Assembly (NCBI RefSeq): GCF_050624435.1
Contig: NC_134535.1
Location: 129,880,731 to 129,944,730 of the forward strand
Reading direction: 5' to 3'
DNA: 64,000 bases
Origin: Tenrec ecaudatus
Taxonomy: Eukaryota; Chordata; Mammalia; Afrosoricida; Tenrecidae
Made by a program: the position numbers and the translations under genes. The notes beneath the pieces are model-generated. The model searched no databases, had not been told where the DNA came from, and saw nothing but the letters and a program-made list of their open reading frames with translations. How positions within the stretch are numbered: the first letter of the stretch is position 1; each line of letters starts with the position of its first letter. Shown in pieces: positions 35,280 through 45,440 of this stretch.

Positions 35280-35575
35280 ACCAAGCGTGACGTCCTTGTC
35301 CAGAGTAGGTGGGAGGGATGATCGCTCCTGAGGAGCATTCTGGCTGCACTTCTTTCAAGGTAGACTTGTTTGTTTTTCCTGCAGTCCATGTATTTAAAAA
35401 TTCTTCCCCCACACCATCCTTCAAATGCATTAATGCATCTCCCAGGCTTTGTGATTCATACCCTGGCACTCGCGCATATGATGCAACTAAGAGAGCATGC
35501 CTTAGGTCAGGCGCACTTCAGTCCTCACGGTAACATCTTTGCACTTTGACCCTGTAAGGAAGTCTTGTGCAGCAG
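35280..35575 (-). mobile_element. RTE/BovB-like fragment (copy E1), minus strand
   Basis: Antisense RTE words: AGGAGCATTCTGGCTGCACTTC, then GACTTGTTTGTTTTTCCTGC, GGCGCACTTCAGTCCTC and GTCTTGTGCAGCAGAGT. Reading the minus strand gives the same order as copies C and D. Confidence 0.8.
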
Positions 35576-35577
35576 AG

Positions 35578-35667
35578 TTACAGTCTGGAAAACCCACAGG
35601 AGCCATTCTCCTCTGTCCTCTAGGGTTGATCTGAGTCAGATTTGACTCAATGGTACTTACTGAGCAT
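35578..35667 (+). repeat. AfroSINE/RTE tail, plus strand
   Basis: The words CAGTCTGGAAAACCCACAGG and TGAGTCAGATTTGACTCAATGG are the shared SINE 3' end. Confidence 0.6.
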
Positions 35668-36195
35668 TGGAGAATCCTCACAACTAGAGGAACAGACAAC
35701 ATCATGACGTTGTCCAGGGTTTCGTTTTGCTTGGATCCACAATCAACACTCAGGGAAGTTGCCGTCCAGAGATCAAATCAAGGATTGGATTAGGCAAGCC
35801 TGCTGCACAAGGTCTCTTTACAGCATGGAAGAACAAGGATGTCACTTTGATGACTAAGGTGTGTCTGACCCCAGCCATGCTTCACTGCATCACTTCACAG
35901 GCCTGCGGAAGCTGGACAATGAATAAGGACAACTGGAGAAGAATCCATTCACTTGAATGACGGCGTTGGTGAAGAATATTGAAAGTGGCATGGCCTGTCG
36001 CAGAACAAACAAATCTGTTTTCAAAGAAGTACAAGCAGAATGCTCCTTAGGAGGGAGCTGGGCTCCTGGAGAAGGGCTGATTGACACAGCCACTGCACCA
36101 GTGGGCTCGACCACAGTCACCATGCTGGGAGTAGGCAGGGTCTTGTTCTGTGGTACACAGGGTCGCTGTGTGTCAGAATCGACTCAACGGCCCAT
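35668..36195 (+). mobile_element. RTE/BovB-like fragment (copy E2), plus strand
   Basis: The RTE C-terminal region and 3' tail: CTTGGATCCACAATCAACAC, GGCAAGCCTGCTGCACAAGG, GGACAATGAATAAGGACAAC and GTCGCTGTGTGTCAGAATCG. It faces copy E1, so the two form an interrupted inverted repeat. Confidence 0.8.
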
Positions 36196-37552
36196 AATAA
36201 TTGCAACAACAATACCCAAGGTATGGCTCTTTGTGCATTCTATTTCATTTTTTATGACTTCCGGTTTGCCTACGTTCGTGCTTCAAATATTCCATTTTCT
36301 GATTATTAATCATCTGTGTATACTATTGACTTTTTATGAAAGTGCTGTCATGTAATATGTGTCCCTTGGTGTTAGACTTACTTCATTCAGCATAATAGCT
36401 GCTAGATTTATCCACAACATATGTTTGCAGTCTCATTAACCTCTTTGTTCACATTCCATTGTACAGATGTACCCCAGTTTCTTTGCCCATTCATCTGTTG
36501 ATGGGCACGGATCTTATTTCCACTGCTTTGGTATTGTGAGTCATGCTGCAGCGAACATGGCTGCATGCCTGTCTGTCTGAGTAGCTCCTCTTCCTTGGTC
36601 AGTAGTATTCCATGGTATGGATAAACAACAGTGCATTCAGCCACTTGCTCATTGAAGGACATCTGGGCTGTTTCCATTTTTCAGTGATTATACAGAAGCT
36701 CAGGTTTTCACGTGAACATAAATTTTTGTTTCTCTGGAATGAAAACCTTGGAGTTCAGTTACTAAGTCATACGGTAATTATATTTCATGTCTAAAGAAAA
36801 CGTGTTTCAGAGCGGCTGTGTCATCTTATATTCCCACCAGAAATGTCTGAGCAATCTAGTTTTTTGGAATCCTTTAGTTTGTCACCATTTTTTCACATAA
36901 TTGAAAATAGGCTGTGAATTTTAGAATAGCTTCAAATCTATAGAAATTTGTCAAAGTCGTACAGATAATTCCCCCTACCACCCGATCTCCCCGGGTGTTC
37001 ATGTCTTACATCACCTTGATGTGATGTACCAACATTGGTACAGTACGAGGACCGTGATTAATGTCTCTTTTTTTCTGTTTAAAGACTCTCTCTCTAGGAT
37101 ACCACTTTCTGTTTATTCTTCATGTCTCCTCAGCCTCTTCTGGTCCGGGATAGCTTCTAAAAAGGTCCTGGCTTGATTTTGATAACTTGAACTGTTTAGG
37201 GGAGCATTGGTTAGGGAATTTTGTAGACAATCCTGCGATTTGAGTTCGTTTGATGTTTGTTGCGTGGTCAGACAGGGGTATGGGTTTTGGAGAGGGTTGC
37301 CATAGAGTGAAGTGTCATTTTCATCACATCGGGTCAAGAGTAGATGCAGTCAACTTGGCTTATCACTCAGGATATTAACCTTGACTGCCAGACTAAGGTT
37401 GTGTTTACCAGGTTCCTCTAGTGTAAAATTGCCTCCCCACCCGTTTCTAATAGTCTACTCTTCAGAACTTAGTTACTAAGTTTAGCACGTACATTGAGAA
37501 TAAAGTTCGACCTCCTTGATGGGAGAGTATCCATCGAAATTATTTGGATTTT

Positions 37553-38260
37553 CGAATTCTACCTTGCAGGGCTGGATAGGACAGAGGCTGTACACTGGTA
37601 CATATGAGGGCTGGAGGTACAGGGAATCCAGGGTGAATGATACCTTCAGGACCAAGGGTGTGAGGGACGATGCTGGGAGAGTGGAGGGTGAGTGGGTTGG
37701 AAAGGGGGAACTGATTACAAGGATCCACATGTGACCTCTTCCCTGGGAGAGGGACAGCAGAGAAGGGGGGAAGGGAGACTCCGGATAGGGCAAGATATGA
37801 CAAAATAACGATGTATAAATTACCAAGGGCACATGAGGGAGGGGGGAAAGGGGAGGGAGGGGAAAAAAAAAAGAGGACCTGATGCAAGGGGCTTAAGTGG
37901 AGAGCAAATGCCTTGAGAATGATTGGGGCAGGGAATGTATGGATGTGCTTTATACAATTGATGTATGTATATGTATGGATGGTGATAAGAGTTGTATGAG
38001 TCCCTAATAAAATGTAAAAAAAGAAAAGAGGAGAAAAAAATGATTGGGGCAAAGACTGTACAGATGTGCTTTATACAATTGATGTATGTATATGTATGAA
38101 CTGTGATAAGAATTGTATGAGCCCCTAATAAATTGTTAAAATTTAAAAAAAAGACATTAATAGGGCAAGTAGTCACTGGAGATGAATCTATGGATAAATC
38201 TGAGGTGCTTTGTTGGATGCATTGTAATCCTCAAAAGGTTCACAGTAAAAAAAAAAAAAA
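37553..38260 (+). mobile_element. Young L1 3' end with 3' extension, plus strand
   Basis: The insertion is bounded by a perfect 17-bp duplication GAAATTATTTGGATTTT at 37536-37552 and 38261-38277. It holds an L1 3'-UTR with polypurine tract (37840-37872) and an A-rich end near 38017-38040. A second related 3' end with AATAA and A-run follows (38041-38152). Then about 94 bases of non-L1 sequence close with an A14 tail (38247-38260). The last part looks like a 3'-transduced segment. Confidence 0.85.
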
Positions 38261-39364
38261 GAAATTATTTGGATTTTTCTATACAAGAGATTCAATTGTT
38301 TTTTATTTTAGCCATTTTGATAGGCATGGTATCCTGATGTGGTTATAATTTGCCTTTCTCTAAAGGCTAATGAAGCTGAGTATCTTTCACATGCTCACTT
38401 ATGACCTGTATATCCTCTTTGGGTGTATTTTTCATGTTTTAATCTATTTGTAAATGAATGCTAGATTTTTTTTTACTGTTGAGTTTTGAGTGAATTTTCT
38501 ATATTTTTGATCCTTTGTTGGGCATGAGGTTTGAAAACATTTTCTCCCACTTGATACCTTGACTCTTCATTCTTTTAATTAAAAAAAATTTTTAACTCAT
38601 GTTTGAAAAAAAATTTTTCAGCAGCACCGATTTTCAAATTTATCTCATTTTCCTTTTATAGATTACATTTTGGGTATTAACTCTAAGAAGTCTTTTCCTA
38701 GACCAAATTGCTAAGACTTTCTTGTCTTAAAATATAGAGAGACCACATTGACATTTAAGCTTGCAATTCATTTTTGTTATGTCAGAAATTCATTTATAAA
38801 ATCTTTAGATGTCTAATTGCTCCAGTACCATCTTTCCTCCATTAAGTTGCTTTTACAACATTGTCAAAAAGCAATTGGGCAAATTTGTGTGGATCTACTT
38901 CAGAATTCTGTATTGTGTTCCATTTATCTCTATGCCTGGTTCTCCCCCAAGAGAACACAGTCTTGGTTGCTCTAGCTATAAAAGTCTTCACATCAGATAG
39001 ATGAACTAGTCTGACTTTATTTTTCAAACTTAGTCTAGCTATTGCCTTCCCATATACACTTCAGAATGGATGTTATATCTACCAAAAGCCTTGCTGAGGT
39101 TTCCATAGAAATTGTATTAAATACATAGATCAACTTGAGGTGAAATGCTATCTTTAATATGTTGAATCTTCTAATCCATCGATACAGCTAGTCTCTCCAT
39201 TTTTTAGTTGTCAATGAATCATTATTTTAAACAATATAAAATTTCCAGCATGTAAGTACTATACATGTTTTGCTAGATGTATGCATAAGTACTTCATTTT
39301 TTTCTTAAATGAATGTAAATATTATTGTGTTTTCATTTCATGGTCCATATGTTCATTACTAATG

Positions 39365-39803
39365 CAGTCATGCACCACCAAAGGGCTGTTCAGATGTCTT
39401 CTAACCGCATATATATATCTGTGGTTCCAACTACCAGAAAGCTTTATTACATTAAACACTCACGATGCGTACAATAGCTCATAATAACAAATGGGTGGTG
39501 CTTTGTGATATGTATGAAAACATTATTATTACCATGTTTGAAATGTTTTATCTGGAAGTACTTCTTTAATGTGTTAGCATAGAAAGGTTCATGATATAAT
39601 TTATACTAAGACAAACAACTAAGTCTATCTGATATTAGCTGTGAACAATATCTAACTGTTCCAATTTACATACAAATTGAGTTTAAGACAGATTTAGAAG
39701 CGGAACTCGTTTGTAATCTAGAGATTGCTTGCTATGGTGTTTGCACAATATCCACATGACATAGCATCCTATTTCACAGAATGCATTATGTGACACATGA
39801 CTA
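39365..39803. mobile_element. Possible DNA transposon remnant
   Basis: AGTCATGCACCAC near the left end pairs with AGTCATGTGTCAC, the right end read on the minus strand (10 of 13). It lies between ORF2 pieces of the ancient L1. No transposase or certain target duplication was found. Confidence 0.4.
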
Positions 39804-40096
39804 TATATGGAAATACAATATATCTTTTAAATGTTTAGCTCATAGCCTGCTACCTTTTTGAATTAACTTATTATTTCTAAAAGTTTTTTTTTCATAGGTC
39901 TACTGGGATTTTCACATCATCTGCAAAGAGAGATAACCGAATATTTTTCTTGTCTTATAGCCCTGGCTAGAGCTTCCAGCACTTTGTTGAATGAAAGTAG
40001 GAAGAGTGACTATTCGTGTCCCGTTCTTGATCTCAGGTAGAAAGAATTCAATCTTCCACTATGAAGGATAAGGCTAACTATAAGGCTATAGCTTAC

Positions 40097-40190
40097 AGGT
40101 TAAGGGCGTGGGCGGTAGAAGTGGTTTGCAATCAGCTGCCAACACAAAGGTTGGTGGTTCAAACGCAGCTAGTCGCTCTTTGTTGTTGTG
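40097..40190 (+). repeat. AfroSINE 5' part, plus strand
   Basis: The words AGTGGTTTGCAATCAGCTGCC and AGGTTGGTGGTTCAAACGC mark the tRNA-like head. The copy ends early in a TTTGTTGTTGTG run. Confidence 0.6.
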
Positions 40191-40844
40191 TTTTAAAACT
40201 TGTTATTCTAAGTCGGTGAAAATAACACAGATATTCAGCTTTCTAATTACACAATCCATACACTCATTCATTGAAATCTCTTCTATGTGACATCCCATAT
40301 CCCACTCCCTCCCTGTGTTTCCTGTTTCCACTCCTCCTTCTGAACTGTAGCCTTCAGTAAATGCTGCCCTTAAATCTCCCACGGTTGGTTATTCTAAGGT
40401 TTCCATACCTTACCAGTGTTATGTCCCCCTTAACAGACCTACCAATTATTTTGCTGAAAATTGAGCCTTGGGTGTGAATTCATGTCCAAAACTGAAGGCT
40501 GATTAAGCACCACAGTGTCTGGGGTTCCAGCAGTGTCTATCTGATCAGTAGCCTGACCTCTTTCTCAACTTTGAGATTTGTTCTACACTTTTCTCGCACT
40601 CTTTCCTAGACTAACGTGACCCCTTTCACAGCCATTTTTAGTGGTAGCCAGCTACCAGCTGGTTCTTCTGGTCTCAGAGTGTTGGACACTGGTGCTTGTG
40701 ATCCCTTAGTCCATTGGACTAATTCGTTTCCATCTATCTTCTGAATTTCTTTACTCTTGCTTCCCCTAGAAGGGGAGAGATCAATAACTACATCTTAGAT
40801 GGCCACTGAGAAGCCTTTTGAAGACCCCAGCCTTAAAAGAAAGG
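40190..40844 (-). repeat. LINE 3'-UTR-like repeat, minus strand
   Basis: TCCCTGTGTTTCCTGTTTCCACTCC recurs as CCCTGTGTTTCCTGTTTCCATTG at 54356, and the surrounding words follow in the same order. The left end has a T-rich run, consistent with an antisense retroelement tail. It is part of the block inserted in the ancient L1. Confidence 0.45.
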
Positions 40845-40970
40845 GGTGTTTGGAAAAAGATGTGGTGACCTGCTTCTGTAGAGCAAGACAACTGCATGGA
40901 GCAGTTCCACGGTGTCTACTCCCCGAGACCCCATGAGGTAAGGTCCGTCCAGATGGCACCAGACAATAAC
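40845..40970 (+). repeat. AfroSINE, long subtype, partial
   Basis: Blocks GAAAAAGATGTGGTGACCTGCTTC and GGAGCAGTTCCACGGTGTC match the middle of the long AfroSINE, as at 17713. Confidence 0.45.
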
Positions 40971-40989
40971 ATTCATGAAGTTAGAGATC

Positions 40990-41190
40990 CAAACTCATTG
41001 CCATAGAGTGAATTCTAACTCACGGTGACTCAATAGAACAGAAAAGAACTTCTCCGTATGTTTTCTGAGGTTGAATTCTTACAGGAGCAGACAGCCTTGT
41101 CTTTTCTTGTGAAGCAGCTGGTGGATCTGAACTGCCGATCTTTCCGTTAGGAGGCCCGTGCTTAGCCCAACACTGTGCCACTGGGGCTCC
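40990..41190 (-). repeat. AfroSINE, minus strand
   Basis: The minus-strand order runs from AACTCATTGCCATAGAGTG to CTGTGCCACTGGGGCTCC. It is full-length, with moderate divergence. Confidence 0.85.
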
Positions 41191-42335
41191 TGAGATATTG
41201 GAGAGTCCACTCTATTCCTCTTTAGCTCATGGCCTATTTAGGAATTTGGTTTTATATTTTTCTGGTATCTTTCTGCTATTTTTTTCCTTAAAATTTTGTC
41301 AAATGCTTTCTCTGCATGGATTGATATGTCCCTGCAATTTTCCTCCTGGTTAATATGGCTGCTTACATAGTTTGCTGTTCAACTATTAAGCTTGTTTTGC
41401 ATCCTTGGAATAAATGTCACTAGGTCGTGGTGTATTTATACATATGTGCGTGTGTATTGCTGAATTTTATTTGCTGTATTTCAATGAAGTACTTGTTTAT
41501 CTTTTAAAGAGATTATGTAGGAATTGTATCGATTGTCCTTTAAAGGTTTGATAGAATTCTCCAGTGAAATCGCCTGTACCTGGAGATCTATCTTTGTGTA
41601 TGGGAGTTATTACAGTACACATTCCATTCTTCACAGTCGCATGGCTATTCGGGTTATCTATTTCATATTGGATATGTCAGTGATTTGGGAGAACATTGAT
41701 CCATTTCATCTCAGTTGTCAGATTGACATACGTGCTCTTTTATAATTGTTTTATTATTTTCAGCATCTCTAGGTGCATCCCCGATTTCATTCCGGATATT
41801 GGCAATGCATCACGTCTCCTTTTTCCGTTGTCAGTCTTGCTGGAGGTTTGTCGGTTTTATTGATCTTTCTGGAGACCCAGCTCATTGTTTCGCCATCGTT
41901 CTCTCCTGTTTCTCATTCACATATTTTTGCTCTTATCTCTGTTATTTGCTCCCTTCTGCCTACCTTGGCTTTTATTCTTCCTTCTCTCTGTTGCTGCGGC
42001 TGCAGCTTAGGTTATTAATAGGGGGCTCGTCTTCTTTTCCTTGCAGCTGTTCAACGCTGTCCACATTGCTCTCCGCACTGCTGAGCTGGGTCCCACAGGT
42101 TCTCATATGCTGTATTTCCATTTGCTTCAAGTTCAGAGTATTTTTGGATTTCCCTTGAGACATCTTCTCTCTAACTCCTGGGTTATTTAGAAATACATTT
42201 TGGTATTTTCTTAGTACCTTCCTGTTACTGATTCCAAGTGTAATTCCATTGTGGTCATCAGAAAACACGTTCTGTATGACTTCACTTCTTTTAAATATGT
42301 TTAGGTTTGTTTTGCTTCCCAGGATACAGTCTATA

Positions 42336-42849
42336 TTTATATTTTAAAATGTTTAGTTATATCTTATGAAATATGTGTTGCTTATATTGTTTTGATCACT
42401 CGTGTGATCCTACTAAGAACTGTCATTTCAAAATAATACAGAATAACAATCTTAACAACTACAACAAAATGGGCTTAGGAATTTTAAGAAATATATTCTA
42501 TACATTTTTTACTGAAGAAAGTATAGCAGGTCAATGAAATGGCTATATGAACTTGAAAGAGAAAAAACCAACTAAGTATTCTGAACATAAAGGAGAACTT
42601 ACTCATATATATTTAAGTGGACCATAGATATCAAATATTTTGGTAATTATTTTCCATTGGCTATATGTAAAATTGTGATTTAACAGTATCTAATTTTAAA
42701 CGAATATTTCTAATATTCTGTAAATCACATCTATTTATATATCTGAATATTCGACATAACCTTTTAGCTGCTGACATACAAATGTGTGATAGGGATAATT
42801 TTTCAAATTTGGGTCGAGATGGGTGAGCAAACAACTTAAGAAATCCGCT
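42336..42849. other. AT-rich unassigned sequence
   Basis: No gene or definite repeat was recognised. It may be further eroded L1. Confidence 0.4.
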
Positions 42850-44105
42850 ATTCTGAAGCGCAAATCATTCAAGAAGCCAGACGATATGATGAAGAACGCA
42901 GTATCAGATTGGAGGAAGGCTTATTAACAACCTGCGATGTGCAGATGGCACAGCCTGGCTTGCCCAGAGGGAGGACGATTTGGAGCACTTAACGATGAAA
43001 ATCAAGGGTTGCGGCCACCAGGATGGATTAAAACTCAATGGAAAGAAGACCCAAACCCTCCCACCTGGACCAAGAGATAACATCTTGATTAATGGACAAA
43101 GGATTGGATTTTGTCAAGGATTTCACCTTGTCCAGGTTCACAATCGATGCTCATGGAAACAGCCGTCCAGAAATCAAATGGCAAACTGCCCTGGGCACAT
43201 CAGCTGCACAAGACCTGTGTGAGGTGACGAAGAGCATGGACTAAGGGTTGCCTGACCCCATGCCATGGTGATTTCAGTGTCCTCATACGGATGTGGAAGT
43301 TGGCATTCCAGAAAGACAACCGAGGAATCAATGCATTTGAACGTTGACGCTGGGGGAGAATATTGAAAGTGCCCCGGGCTGCCAGAAGGATGAACAAACA
43401 GATCTTGGAAGAAGTACCACTAGCATGCCCCTCGGAATCAAGGATGGCTCCTTTCCTCCCAGCCTCTTTGGTCTCGGCCGCAGAAGCGAGATGACAAGGG
43501 GACATCCTCGTTAGGTGAGTGTTGCCGTAAGACGCCCACCTTGCGCTGCCGCGGTGGCTCAAAGGCCTACCATCTAAACAGAAGTTGGCCGGTGGCAAAG
43601 GTGGCTACGCTGCCAAGCGCAGGAGAAAGTACAGCTGGAGTGCCAAGGCTAGCAGATGAAACACTGCCGGTACTGGCTGAACGAGACACCTGAAAAGGAC
43701 AAAGCTCGGATCCAGACCTGGATTCCGCAAAGGACCTACTCTCGGACCCCAAAGGGCACTTGGTGCAGCATTAGTTTGTCTTAAGGATTTCAACACTTAG
43801 CTGTGCAATAGATGTTCGTGTACTAACATGTTAATAAAAAGAATCGAGAGTGGCCAGGCTTCATCTCATGTTCTCGGGCCATGTTATCAGGAGAGACTAA
43901 TCCCTGGAAAAGGACATCAGACTTGGTCAAGCCGGGGGTGGGGTGGGGCAGAGAAAAGGAGGAAGGCCCTCAAGGAGCTGGATGGGCACAGCGGCTGCAA
44001 TAATGGGCTCAAAGGTAACAATTGGGAGGGTGGCGCAGGTCCGGGAAGTGGTTTGTTCTGTTGTCGATAAGGCCATGCTGAGTCAGAACTCGGTTGATTT
44101 AATAG
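42850..44105 (+). mobile_element. RTE/BovB-like LINE 3' half (copy F), split by RPL37 retrocopy
   Basis: RTE words run 42850-43448 (TATTAACAACCTGCGATGTGC, ATGGAAACAGCCGTCCAG, TTGGAAGAAGTACCACTAGC) and 43841-44105 (CATGTTATCAGGAGAGAC, GGCTGCAATAATGGGCTC, GCTGAGTCAGAACTCGG). The reverse transcriptase YADD box reads CADG. A processed pseudogene lies between the halves. Confidence 0.85.
43449..43840 (+). pseudogene. RPL37: RPL37 processed pseudogene
   Basis: A retrocopy of the mRNA for ribosomal protein L37 (eL37), a 97-residue zinc-binding protein of the large ribosomal subunit. The 5'-UTR word GGTCTCGGCCGCAGAAGCGAG comes just before the ATG at 43491. The coding remnant includes GSKAYHL near 43552-43575, a short ACGCTGCCAAGCGCAGGAG run, and WSAKA near 43630-43650. 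A stop appears within eight codons, further stops follow (near 43657), and the paired cysteines of the zinc site are largely lost. The natural AATAAA is AATAGA at about 43807. The flanks GAATCAAGGATGGC (43435-43448) and GAATCGAGAGTGGC (43841-43854) are a target duplication matching 11 of 14. It is not functional. Confidence 0.88.
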
Positions 44106-44127
44106 GAACAGCAGCATTCTGAAGTAC

Positions 44128-44340
44128 GAGCGCTTTGATGGTGCTGTTGGGTATGCATTGGACTGCTACTGCAACATCAGAAGTTCAAACCCATCAGCTG
44201 ATCCTGGGGAGAAAGTGAGGCTACCCGGTCCCATAAAGATTTTCAGGCTGCGAAACCCTATACAGGGTCTCTATGAGAAAGACCAACTTGACGGCATCAA
44301 CAACATGAGTTGGAATCTACTTGATGGCAGTGGATTCGAG
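44128..44340 (+). repeat. AfroSINE, plus strand
   Basis: The order GCTTTGATGGTGCTGTTGGG, GGACTGCTACTGCAAC, CCCATAAAGATTTTCAGGC and CTACTTGATGGCAGTGG is complete. It follows RTE copy F directly. Confidence 0.75.
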
Positions 44341-45319
44341 TAATTTTTTTGGTCATGTTGAAACATAATGTCCAGCTCATTGAGGAAGTAAAGATTAGGG
44401 GGTGTGAAACCCTGGGTCAGGGCACACACCTAATTGGCTATGTATTTCGCCATTCATTCATTGATTCAATTGCCTATATTTACTTTTACTATCAAGTTCC
44501 ATTTATAGTCATACATCTCATAACACCTATTCAGACAATGTTTGACTAGAGTCCCAGAAAGTTACAATAGAGTTCAGATAGCCTGGAGAATACACATAGT
44601 CGTATAACTGGACATAGCAAATGCAGCCAACAGCTTCCCGCAGGCAGTATGTCCCTCTTACATGCAAGGAGAATATGGTGTCAGGCATATAACGGTACAG
44701 TATACATTTAGCCCATAATGTCTACATCCCAGTAGTCATGATACATGTCCACGTTACTGTCTTTGCATGTGCTACACTGTACTTTGTGTGATTATGTTAA
44801 TGTGAATTGCCCCCACGTAAAAATCAAGTTTACTCATATGCTTCAACTTGTAGGCAGTAGCCTTCAAAATGTTGTGCAGGGCATGTCTCTTGAGTGTTGT
44901 CGCATTATTTCCATTTGGTTTTCTTTAAAAAAAAATATGACTGTGAAGTTCAACATGGCTCCCCAATGCCGCAAAAGCCGTGCTAGGGGTAGCAGCAGAG
45001 GGAAACAAAGGAGGAGTCCCGGCTGACTGGGAAGAGAAACTAAGACGCCATTCAACAAGAGCAGGGTGCAACTCTGGGACCGCTGTGGCTCCTGATGTAG
45101 GTATGTCTGGTTGCTACGCTCTGACTGGGGTGCTTGCACAAGGTCCCAATCACACACCGTCCTCTCTCACAGACCATATGGCGGCTGTTAAGTGGAGCGT
45201 GCCCGTCTCTGGATGCGCTACACCTTCTGTTGATTTTTAGAGCGTTGGCCCCTAACTCACAGCCATCTTGTACACAGTGGAATGGGCTCTCAGGTGCACC
45301 CTGGCCCGAGAAGGGCTGA
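44341..45319. other. Unassigned sequence, perhaps an old DNA transposon
   Basis: Around 44700-44960 the text (TTAATGTGAATTGCC, TTGTAGGCAGTAGCC, then A9 and AACATGGCTCCCC) has the look of an old transposon tail, but no family could be fixed. The short frame starting MAPQCRKSR at 44955 has no homology I recognise. No gene is called. Confidence 0.35.
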
Positions 45320-45440
45320 GTGGAAGCTAGGGGATGTGGGCTCTTGTCCCAGCTTGATCATGTCAGCTCCCCTTCTCTGAGCCTCAGTGTCATCTACAAG
45401 AGGAGGAGGTTGGCTCACATTGTTTCTAAAGAGCACTCCA
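45320..45440 (+). repeat. MIR SINE relic, plus strand
   Basis: Words GGGCTCTTGTCCCAGCTTGA, CTCTGAGCCTCAGTGTCATC and AGAGGAGGAGGTTGGC correspond to the MIR body. Confidence 0.5.

Larger units (their letters stand above)
36200..42335 (-). mobile_element. Ancient L1, minus strand, in four pieces
   Basis: Antisense L1 pieces occur in order: 3'-UTR (36200-37535 and 38278-38700), ORF2 C-terminus (38800-39240 and 39880-40080) and ORF2 middle (41200-42335). Readable antisense words include TTGCCCATTCATCTGTTGATGG, GTTTCCATAGAAATTGTATT, AAATTTTGTCAAATGCTTTC and TGATCTTTCTGGAGACCCAGC. Three later insertions break it: a young L1 end (37553-38260), a possible DNA transposon (39365-39803) and a SINE plus LINE-tail block (40085-41190). 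All frames are dead. Confidence 0.75.

Noticed and set aside
38590-38640. CAGCAGCACCGATT as a U6-like snRNA trace
   Set aside because: Only a short chance match; it lies in antisense L1 3'-UTR.
44955-45026. Short frame starting MAPQCRKSR as a small basic protein
   Set aside because: It stops after about 24 codons and lies in probable old transposon sequence.
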